This document shows, one piece after another, positions 29,689 through 37,762 of a stretch of DNA of 64,000 nt. The notes beneath the pieces are model-generated. The model saw only the letters and a program-made list of their open reading frames with translations. It did no database searches and was not told where the DNA came from. A program made the translations under genes and the position numbers. The stretch is from the NCBI GenBank assembly GCA_009829735.1, contig CM020618.1, positions 30,604,894 to 30,668,893 of the forward strand. Reading direction: 5' to 3'. The stretch is from Pyropia yezoensis (lineage: Eukaryota > Rhodophyta > Bangiophyceae > Bangiales > Bangiaceae). Position 1 is the first letter of the stretch. Each line of letters begins with the position of its first letter.

Positions 29689-31109
29689 ATGCCCCCATCC
29701 CTGATGGAAGCTCCCTTCCCGCTGGTCGCACTGGTCGGGCTGCTGCACCTTCTCGCAAAGTGCCACGCGCCCCCACTCGTTGTGGCCCTTCTATCGGTTC
29801 CCCTGGAAGTGATCCTACCCCTCCTGGCGGCGCGCCCTCCTCCGACGGTGGCCGAGGCATGGGCTGGACGGACACTGAGCGAGTCGTGCTCAGCCGCGCA
29901 GCCCTGAAGATCATGTCTGATGCCGTCACCGGGACGGACCAGTCTGGCAAGGTTTTCTACGGTCGCGTTGCCGACACCTTCCGCGAGGATATCAGCCACA
30001 TCATTACCGGTACGCCGAAACGCAGCACGTCGGCCATCACCAAAGAGTTTCGTGACAACATCAGCAAGCAGGCCCAGCGATTTGCCTCATCCTGGAGCTA
30101 CATCAAGCATGCGCAGCTGACTGGCAACCCGGGGGAGGAGGACCTCATCCGCGGGGCCGTGGCGCACTACAACGGCAAGAAGGACTGGTATGCGGCGGTG
30201 CGCGGAGCAGTCGACGTCAACAACAAGCCCGTCGAAGGCAAGTGTCGGATCCTTCCCTGCTGGCGTGTGCTCCGGACCGTCGATAAGTACAGTGGGGCGG
30301 CGTACGACATGGCCGCCGGCAAGCTGGGCGATGACGATTTCCTTCTTGACGATGCGGGCCATCCCATCCTCGGCAAGCGCGACGGGTCGGTGTCCGACTT
30401 CCAGGGGCCGCCCGGCGGCACCAAGGCCGCCAAAACCACGCGCGCTGCGGCCGCTGCCCTAATGCGCGAGTGCTCTGCCAACACCAAGGCGTTGACCAGC
30501 ATTGGGGAGACGGCCAAGATGCGCATGCAGGTCGCCTTCATGAGCGACCCCGCCATCCGTGACACGAAGGAGGGGCGCCGCTTCCACGAGAACCTTCTTA
30601 ACCGCATCATGGAGCAGAGCGACGCAGAGGAGGCGCGGCGCAAGGCGGGCAAATCTACCCTCATGCCACCGCGTATTTTGGCTTCCCCTGAGCCATCTAC
30701 CGGCACTCCTTCCTGGGGATCTGGCCCTTTGCCGCCGTCACCGCCGCACGCACCTGTTGCCGTAATGGAGGAGAGTGACATGAACCCGGTGGTCTCTCTC
30801 TCTCGCGGAGAGAAGGCGCAGCTGACCAAGGCCAACAACTTTCATGCCGTTGCGTCCAATTTGGCGGTGCACATGATTGAGAGTACGCCCAGCCCCCCGC
30901 CGGGGCCATCTGACGAGCAGGAGGAAGCGGACGTGGACCGGGACATTGCGCGGGACGTGGAGAAGGACGTGGAGGACCTGGAGGAGGAGGACCTGGAGGA
31001 GGAGGACCTGGAGGACGAGGACGACAATGGCGGCCCGTGGGCTGCAGAGCTTGATCAAACCAAGGCCGACGACGAAGACGCTGATGATTTTGGCGAGGAG
31101 GAGGCTTGA
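29544..31109 (+). CDS. SANT/Myb-like protein of the PIF element
   Basis: 521 aa in one exon. After a Ser/Ala/Pro-rich N-terminus, residues ~110-215 form a trihelix/SANT-like unit: GWTDTERVVLSRAALKIMSD, FYGRVADTFREDI, RSTSAITKEFRDNISKQAQRFASSW, LIRGAVAHYN, with the regular tryptophans and basic helix expected. A long middle helical part follows (RRFHENLLNRIMEQSDAEEARRKAG), and the C-terminus is strongly acidic, with DLEEE repeats. In PIF/Harbinger elements this protein carries the transposase to the nucleus and helps it bind the ends. The start is the ATG at 29544; protein-like sequence lies upstream in other frames. Confidence 0.72.
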   Translation: MSSSSSAGGDPAIVAATAAFNAANERARRVGEAAGRSARAAVGNGKRVNAPIPDGSSLPAGRTGRAAAPSRKVPRAPTRCGPSIGSPGSDPTPPGGAPSSDGGRGMGWTDTERVVLSRAALKIMSDAVTGTDQSGKVFYGRVADTFREDISHIITGTPKRSTSAITKEFRDNISKQAQRFASSWSYIKHAQLTGNPGEEDLIRGAVAHYNGKKDWYAAVRGAVDVNNKPVEGKCRILPCWRVLRTVDKYSGAAYDMAAGKLGDDDFLLDDAGHPILGKRDGSVSDFQGPPGGTKAAKTTRAAAAALMRECSANTKALTSIGETAKMRMQVAFMSDPAIRDTKEGRRFHENLLNRIMEQSDAEEARRKAGKSTLMPPRILASPEPSTGTPSWGSGPLPPSPPHAPVAVMEESDMNPVVSLSRGEKAQLTKANNFHAVASNLAVHMIESTPSPPPGPSDEQEEADVDRDIARDVEKDVEDLEEEDLEEEDLEDEDDNGGPWAAELDQTKADDEDADDFGEEEA

Positions 31110-31882
31110 TGCACCTCGACCCATCTACTCTGCAGCTTTGTCCCATCCCTTGCTTGCATCTTTGTGACCGTCTGAGGCCCTTTTGATATGCGTGTGCCCG
31201 CCCCATCCTTGTGCTTTGTTTGTATGCGTGTGCCCGCCTCATCCTTGTGCTATGTTCCTTTTCTGCGCTGCACTTCATAGTCGTGTGCTTTTCTTTCGCG
31301 TGCGTAGAACGGCAGCAAAGGTTTTTTTTTGGCTGTGGCTGCTTCATCCAGAAGTGACCACAGTCTTTTTTTTCCTTGGAACATGCAAAGAGCCCTCAGC
31401 CTGAACATCTCGCCTGAACCCCTCGGGCGTCACCGGGTGGCAGTAAAGCACACAGCTGCACCCAACGTCCCCACACACAGCTGCACCCAACATTCCCGCG
31501 ACGCTCCTCGAGAGGGCTTCTTAGAGATTTGCGCTCTGGAGGGGGGAGCTCCTTCCCCACAAAACGCAGCGGCGGCAGCGCCATCGTCACAGCCAGGAGA
31601 GGACAGGATGGCTCTCTTGCTGGCGTGGGCGCGGTTTGAGACTCCCCTACCCTTCTGTGGCATTGCAGTGGCTCTAGCAGAGGATGGGGCTTCGATCACG
31701 TAGGCGTGTGCTTTGAGTCTCTGCATTGACGCCTCAGGGAGAATGGATATGGCGGCTATGATGGCCTACACACAAGCAAAAGGCACAGCGTGTCAAGGAA
31801 AAAAAAAAAGCAGGCGTCCACCCTTGCAAAGGGTAAACGCCAGCAAAAAAAAACCCTTTACGATGGCACCCCTCACTATGTG
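31110..31882. other. centre of the PIF element, 3' flanks
   Basis: Lies between the two convergent transposon genes. It contains a 36-bp unit twice in tandem (31187-31257) and two copies of CACACAGCTGCACCCAAC near 31450-31490. No coding sequence was seen. Confidence 0.5.
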
Positions 31883-33538
31883 CTACAGATACGGCTGGAG
31901 GAAGGCAGCGCGGTCATCCCATATATGAGCGGCCAAGTCGTCCCTCAGTGCCGCAAACTCATCCGCGTCTGTTGCCTCCGCGCGTGCCCGCAGCTCAAAG
32001 AGGAAGGAGCTCACAGGCGGGTCTTGGGCTGGACTAACAGCAGGAAGCGGACCCTCGCCACCACCGCCACCACGGGCAGGGCCGCCACCCCCCGCCGCCG
32101 GTCCGCCACCACGGGCAGGGCCGCCACCCCCCGCCGCTGATCCGCCACCGCCGCCGTCTCCACGTCCGCCGGCGGCAGGGCCGCCAGCCCCCGCCGCCGG
32201 TCCGCCACCGCCGCCGCCACCTCCGTGTCCACAGGCGGCAGGGCCGCCACCCCCTGCCGCTGACCCGCCACCGCCGCCGTCTCCACGTCCGCCGGCGGCA
32301 GGGCCGCCACCCATCGCCGCCGGTCCGCCATCTGGGCCGGCGGCGCCACCACCTCCACCAGCAGGAGCGCCATGGTCCCGGCCAGTGCGCCGACGAGACA
32401 AGAAACTCCCGCGCCGCTGCTCCACCGTCATATTGTGTAAGATGGCAACGGCCTTGCCTGCGAGGATGATGCGCCGCACCGACCGAAACCGTGCAGGGTG
32501 AAGGGCCACGTGGAAGCGGGCCGTCAAAACGGCGTAAAGGCGCTCTACGTCCTTGCGTAGAGCCTCCTGAAGCCGGTTGTACGTACGGTCCTGCGGCGTC
32601 TGCGGCGTGGCGAAGGGTGTGGCAAAGAAGGCGTATTGAGGATAAATACCGTCGGCGAGGTAGTAAAGGAGCGAGCGTGTGCGACCGTTGAGTGTGTAGT
32701 CGAAGGTTCGCGGCGGCCACACGCCGGAAATGACGTCAAAGTAAAGAGGAGATTGGCGCAGCACATTCAGATCATTGTTGCTCCCCGGCGTGCCAATGAA
32801 AAAATGCCAGATGAAGAGGTCCTCGTCGCATACGGTTTCCATGACGATGGAGCGCTTCTTCTTGTAGCCCTGGTACATACCAGCGTGCGCGCGAGGGCAG
32901 TTGCGCCACGTCCAATGCGAGCAGTCGATGGAGCCCATGCACCCCGGCATCCCTCGCTCCGCGTTCCGTTTCAAGATGATGGCGAGCTCGTCATTGTTGG
33001 GGCGGCGGAGGTAGATGTGCTCGTAGGTGTCCACAATGAAGTCAATAAAGCTCTTGGTGGCCTTCTCAATCGTACTGCGAGAGAGGCGGACGTATTCGTC
33101 GGTGCGGTCATACGCCTCCCCGTACGCGAGGACGCGAAAAGCCGCCACCAGCTTTTGGAGAGGATGAGACTGCGGGCGCCCCGTGGCATTGATGGTCTGC
33201 TGCCACCCGGGCTCGTCCTTGATGTCCTTGTAGATGCGATCGAAGACAACCCGCGGCACACGAAAGCGGCGCTCGAAGTCCTTCTCGTCGTACACAGGAG
33301 GGTTGCCATTGAGTCCAAAGTAATCACGTAGGATGTTGTCCACTCCGACAGAGAAGTCGCGGTTCTTGTTGGGCCGTCGGCCAGGAAGGGACCCGGGATA
33401 GCGCTTCTCCTCCTCGGGGGGTGCGTCGTCCTCGTCCTCGTCAAATGGTGCCATGGCGCGCCGCATCGCCAGCGCATTGCTGGCACCGAGCATGGCGTAC
33501 GTGTCCAAGTCGTCGCCGCTGTCCTGGCCCAGGTCCAT
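31883..33538 (-). CDS. PIF/Harbinger (HARBI1-like) DDE transposase
   Basis: 551 aa in one exon, ATG 33538. The N-terminal acidic region (DEDEDDAPPEEE) is followed by YFGLNGNPPVYDEKDFERRFRVPR, the usual entry helix. The catalytic core shows D in GCMGSIDCSHW, D in GTPGSNNDLNVLRQSPL, the YYLADGIYP segment, and E in RKDVERLYAVLTARF, so the DDE triad is intact by eye. After the core a ~130-residue GPAAGG(R)GDGGGGG repeat is added, and a helical end (SSFLFELRARAEATDADEFAALRDDLAAHIW) closes the protein. The Gly tail is unusual for the family and is encoded by a 30-50-bp tandem repeat at about 32050-32340. Confidence 0.9.
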   Translation of the reverse strand: MDLGQDSGDDLDTYAMLGASNALAMRRAMAPFDEDEDDAPPEEEKRYPGSLPGRRPNKNRDFSVGVDNILRDYFGLNGNPPVYDEKDFERRFRVPRVVFDRIYKDIKDEPGWQQTINATGRPQSHPLQKLVAAFRVLAYGEAYDRTDEYVRLSRSTIEKATKSFIDFIVDTYEHIYLRRPNNDELAIILKRNAERGMPGCMGSIDCSHWTWRNCPRAHAGMYQGYKKKRSIVMETVCDEDLFIWHFFIGTPGSNNDLNVLRQSPLYFDVISGVWPPRTFDYTLNGRTRSLLYYLADGIYPQYAFFATPFATPQTPQDRTYNRLQEALRKDVERLYAVLTARFHVALHPARFRSVRRIILAGKAVAILHNMTVEQRRGSFLSRRRTGRDHGAPAGGGGGAAGPDGGPAAMGGGPAAGGRGDGGGGGSAAGGGGPAACGHGGGGGGGGPAAGAGGPAAGGRGDGGGGGSAAGGGGPARGGGPAAGGGGPARGGGGGEGPLPAVSPAQDPPVSSFLFELRARAEATDADEFAALRDDLAAHIWDDRAAFLQPYL

Positions 33539-33749
33539 GGCCGTGCCGACGGACGTGTCGCGAGGGGGAGGATACGGTGATGGAGGGTGCAGCGTCGTGA
33601 GGGAGGGGACTGTGGTGGTGAGAAAAGGAATGGTGGCGTCGTGGTGGAGGGTACGGCGATGGTGAGGCGGACAGGACGGTGATGGTGCGGAAAGAGATGG
33701 TCGCGTCGTCGACGGCCACCGCGTGCGACGACGGACGCGGCGCCACCAG

Positions 33750-34060
33750 CGCACCGCCCCCCACCCCCCTGGCGCTCCACCCCCCCCAATCTGGCTACCG
33801 GCACAGGGAGCGACCTGCCAGCCCACCTGGGGCCCGTTCTGCGCTCCCCCCCCCCCCCACTGCCCTGATTTTAAGGGTCTGTGAAAGGGGTCCCGCTCCA
33901 GGCGCCCAACGCCCCCCCTCCTGGCGCCGGTTCTGCGCCCCCCCCCCCAACTGCCCTGATTCTGAGGCTGTGGAAAGGGCCCCGCTCCACGCGGGAGCCG
34001 CCCCTCCTGCTGGCAGTGGCTCTCGCACCCCCCCACCGACTGCCGCCTCTCTCGTGGACG
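33750..34060. repeat. diverged ~93-bp tandem repeats
   Basis: Two clear copies share TTCTGCGC-C-run-ACTGCCCTGAT and CCCGCTCCA, starting near 33837 and 33930. A third, weaker copy follows near 34018. They lie upstream of the PIF transposase start and may be its subterminal region. Confidence 0.6.
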
Positions 34061-35780
34061 TGTGCCAGGGGCCCCATCCCCGCCGTCCACGGCTCGCAAC
34101 GTGACACGCCCCAGCGGCCGCGACACGGAACGTCGACTATCTGTCGGCGGACCACGTCAGGGTCCTCTCGAGGGGCCCACCGCACCCGCGCGCATCCCCC
34201 CCCCCCCGTCCACGCCCCCTGTCGAGGGGTCAGTGCTTTTCTGACAGCTGGATGACAGGCACGCGGCAGGTGCCATGGTACCATGGAGCACGTGGTTCGC
34301 CGACGGGCCCGGATTGCAACGACCACGTGACGTGTGACTTTTTGTGCTCGTCAAAATCTTGATCTCGAAAACGTGACTTTGAGTTCAATCACGGAAACAG
34401 TCGTCGTGGCCTGCCAATCGGCCAATCCGAGGCTCGGACCTGGTCGGAAGGGGGGGGTGCGTTCCCCATACAGGCCGATCCTGTGGAACGCCCGACCGCG
34501 TTCCGACCAGCTCCCGATTTGCGGGTTTGCTATCCGGTTGTACTTAAGTTCACTGCGATGAACATCGCCGAATGCTGTATGGAGCGATATGGGGAACGTG
34601 TTGTTGGTAAGTGACCCTTTCCAAGCCGGGTCTTCCCTATACGTGCCACGTGTGAAATATTCGGCCAGGTTCCCACGAGTTCAGAAATAAATGTCACTTC
34701 GGACGTGCCCGGTGGGTTCACCCTAAGCTTGCCTGCGAGTAGTTTGCGGCGATACGTACCGCTTCACGGCGGCACACCCGCCGCGAGGCCCGCCGGCGGC
34801 GCGCGCGGTGGCGCGGGGTCGGGCACCAGCACACTGTCTTGCAGCGCCAGCCCACCAGCCCAGTCGAGGACGTGTCCCTGTTGGGGCTCGCGGCGGCCGC
34901 GCCTCGGCGCGGCGGCTGTTGTCCAGTCGTCCCCCCGGTGGGGCCTCGGGCGGGGGGGGGGGGTGCGGGACGTGTGCTTCTGCCAAGCTGGCACTTGCAT
35001 TGGCGGGGCGGGGGTGACGGTGAAGCGGTTGTGCCATTGGCCGCCGCCGCAATGGCCGGCGGGGGGACTGGATCTCATTGGCTCCACCCGCGACCCCGGG
35101 TGGTGGTGTCCGGAAGCCCTCGTCCCCAGCGGTACATGCCGCCGCATGGCCACCCTGGGAGGCGTGTGTATCATATGGTGGGGGGGGGGGGGGGTGAGTC
35201 CATCCCACCGCCGACCACCTCTCGCCCCCTCCAGGGGGCGAGAGGTCACCGTGAGGGGACCTCAACCACCATGGTCGGCGGCGGGGGAGAGCATCCAGCA
35301 GCCGCCCGGGATCGTTGCCCATGACCGTGCGACCTCTCTCCTCCCTTCTCACCCGCCCCTCCTTCGTTGGGGACACGTTGCCGGGGGGGCACAGGGCGGC
35401 GCCCTGCTGGCGCACCCGCCAGCGGTGCCTGCCGGGGCGCGTCCCGGCCGTCCATGCGCCCTCTGGCTGGACGGGGCGGCGGTCGCAGGGAGGCGTCGCG
35501 GGGGGGTGTGTCAGCCAGGAAGCGGCGGTTGCGGCGGTGGCGGCGGTGGCGGCGGTGGCGGCAGTTGCGGCGGTAGCGGCGGCGGCGGCGGCGGCGGCCG
35601 GTTGATAACTGGCCATGGCAGCGGCGGGTGGCTGCTGCCGGCCGGGCGGGTGGGGGCGACGACGCGCGGCTGGGTGCCCGCGCCACGGCAGCGGCGGCTC
35701 GAACCAGCCTCCTGTACAGAACGGTTGGGGCGGCAGAGAGGGTGAGGCGGTGGGCGCGCCAAGTCATCATGGTGTGGGCT
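34061..35780. other. non-coding stretch with palindromes and simple repeat
   Basis: Holds a 14-bp palindrome CCATGGTACCATGG (34273-34286), a lower-GC patch (34330-34700) with CGTTCCCCATACAG and a diverged inverted counterpart ~110 bp away, and a GGC/GGT run at 35515-35605. No gene was recognised. Confidence 0.45.
35515..35605. repeat. GGC/GGT triplet repeat
   Basis: Alternating GCGGTGGCG and GGCGGC units over ~90 bases; it reads as Ala or Gly runs in every frame. Confidence 0.85.
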
Positions 35781-35839
35781 CTCCCCGTCCGCCCACCCGA
35801 CGGGCGCGCCTCTTGCCGTCTTTGTAGCTGGTTCCCCCC

Positions 35840-36915
35840 TCCTACCCATCTTTGGGGCCTCGGCTGGCACCCCCAAGTCTTTCCGCCCCTCTAAACCTCC
35901 CAGCCCCGCCTTCAACTCTACCGCCCGAGGCACGGCGGGCTGGTTTCCCCCACCCCCGGAACCATCCACGGCCATCCACTGGTGGCCCATACTGTGGCCG
36001 GCGGCCGCTGCGGTGGCGGCTGCCGTGACCGCCATGGCCGCCACGGCGACGAGTAAGGCCCCCACTGGCCACGACGGGCGAGCCGTCTCCAACGCCACTT
36101 GGGTGGCAGTGACGGCAGCAACGGTAACGGCGGCGCCGTCGTCGAAGGTGGCTATCATCCCCTTCCCATCTCCGCCCCGCGGTGCCCCCCGCGTGGGCCG
36201 CTTCCACGCCCTCCCCTCTCTGAAATGCCAGCTGCACCCCGCCGCCGCGGGCGGCGCTTCCCCCGATCCTGCTGCGGTGGCCGCCCCCGGCGGTGCCCCC
36301 GGTACGGGGTGGACGTTGCAGGCCAACGACACGACGGCGCCCGTCTTTATCCCCTACGCGCCGGGCACATGCGCGTCGCCGGTGGAGGATGCGTGGAAGT
36401 TTGAGGCGCTCTCCGCACCCGCCAAGATAGCCCGCGATTGGCTGCCCCCCGCAGGGAGTGAGGCGTTGCCGCCAGCCGCGGACGTGGACGCCGAGTTTGG
36501 GTGAGCGGGCAACGCCCTCTACGCCGGCGCGACGAGCATGGCCCTGGGCCGGGGGCCGGTGAGCGCCGTCGAGATCCAGTCCGAGTGGTTCCGCCCGCAG
36601 CAGTGTGGAGTGGCGGCGGGGGACCCCCCCGGGCGGGCGGGCCTGGTAAGCGAGGCGGACCTGACGCGCCTGCTCACCCTCCAATGAAGGCACTGGTACA
36701 ACCTGCTGCGGCGGGAGCGGGGCGTGTATGACGTCCTCGCCGTCACGCGCGTCACGTCGGGGGTCGCCCTCGACGGCAAGGCGCACCTGGTGGCGGCGTT
36801 GGACACGCTGTCCGCCGCGGCGGGGCCGCAGGGGGGCGCCTGCGTCGGCGTGGTGACCTACACCACCCGCGACGGCGTCACCCGCCCCGTTCTCGTGGGG
36901 GAAGCGGCGCTGCTG
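35840..36915 (+). pseudogene. host membrane-protein gene, 5' part, split by CACTA insertion
   Basis: An open frame runs from about 35840, where the start codon is not clear. A Ser/Pro-rich N-terminus leads into a membrane segment (HWWPILWPAAAAVAAAVTAMAA) and then an extracytoplasmic-looking domain: SLKCQLHP, GTGWTLQANDTTAPVFIPY, ALYAGATSMALG, VSAVEIQSEWFRPQQCG, and RRERGVYDVLAVTRVTSG. Two in-frame TGA codons (36502 and 36685) interrupt it; both stand where tryptophan would read well. The transposon then enters after the codon at 36913-36915. I do not recognise the family. Codon use and the unbroken similarity in character on both sides of the insertion say this is one gene, now dead or dying. 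Confidence 0.72.
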
Positions 36916-36930
36916 CCCTACGAAAAAAAA

Positions 36931-36995
36931 AAACCTCGATATCCAGGTTTTGGTACCTCGATATCAAGGTTTTATCCTCGATATCCAGGTTTGTG
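36931..36995. repeat. left subterminal repeats of the CACTA element
   Basis: Three copies of CCTCGATATC(C/A)AGG-TTT lie within 65 bases, spaced by about 22. The right end has the same motif in both orientations at 43397-43490. Confidence 0.9.
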
Positions 36996-37309
36996 GATCC
37001 CATGGCGATTCTGTGTGTGACAAAGTCTCCGAGGCAGGCTACATATGAACCCTCCAGCGCAGGCTCTGTCTCAACTGACGTCGATACGTGGCCAATTCAG
37101 GCCAGCAAGGGACGTTGTCTGATCGTGGCACACGCCAGACGCTTCTGGATGCTTTCCGCGCTGCTCCGAGCGCACCTGTTGCTCTGACCTCACGTCTGGC
37201 ACGTGTGGCTCTGAGCTCACGTATGGCCCTCCCTTCCATCACTCTTGGCCGCACTCCAGTTGCTCAATTTGCCTTCCATGCGAACATCCCACGTGCACTC
37301 ACCCGCCCC

Positions 37310-37317
37310 TATAAAAG
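37310..37317 (+). promoter_or_regulatory. TATA box of the CACTA transposase
   Basis: TATAAAAG stands in a GC-rich setting ~450 bases before the transposase ATG. A good splice donor (CTG/GTAAGT at ~37501) follows, suggesting a short spliced leader. Confidence 0.6.
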
Positions 37318-37762
37318 AGGCCCGCGGAACACACGGCCACAACGTCCTCCCACCTCTCCACTACATCCACCGGCCTCACTTGCTGGTAGCATTTGCCGTC
37401 GCTGCACCCTTGCACGGCGCTTACTCTCCACTTCGCCCTTGGGCCCTTCGCTTGGCCGCTTCTGTTACTGCCGCACCGCGTCGGCCAGAGCTACTTTTCT
37501 GGTAAGTGTCTGCTCACTCTGACACACAGCCAAACCGCTGTCATCATGCGCCGCAACTCGCTGTTTGGCGCCCCTTTCTCTCAAACCCTGTGTGCAACTG
37601 GTTTCTAACACGTTGTCCCCCGCGTCCATTGCTTTGTACATGTGTTATTGCGCAACCCCCTTCGTGTGCCGTGTCAATATCTCCGTGCGTGCGCTTGTGT
37701 TGGTCATTCTTCTCCTGTGCGTCTCCCGCTTGATTACCACGGAGGACAGCAGCGGACGCTTG

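Larger units (their letters stand above)
29544..33538. mobile_element. PIF/Harbinger-type DNA transposon (minimal extent)
   Basis: The pair of genes that defines this superfamily is present: a SANT/trihelix-like DNA-binding ORF (+) and a HARBI-type DDE transposase (-), converging on a 0.8-kb middle. The limits given are the outer ends of the two genes. I did not find convincing terminal inverted repeats or a 3-bp duplication. Both ORFs are open, so the element may be recent. Confidence 0.75.

Noticed and set aside
27190-34520. Possible terminal repeats for the PIF element (CCTCTGATTGGCTGG against CCTCGGATTGGCCGA)
   Set aside because: About 12 of 15 bases match in inverted sense, but the neighbouring bases do not line up as a terminal repeat and no 3-bp duplication is present.
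35511-36332. Minus-strand frame of 273 codons
   Set aside because: It is the shadow of the + strand host membrane-protein gene and a GGC run; no domain.
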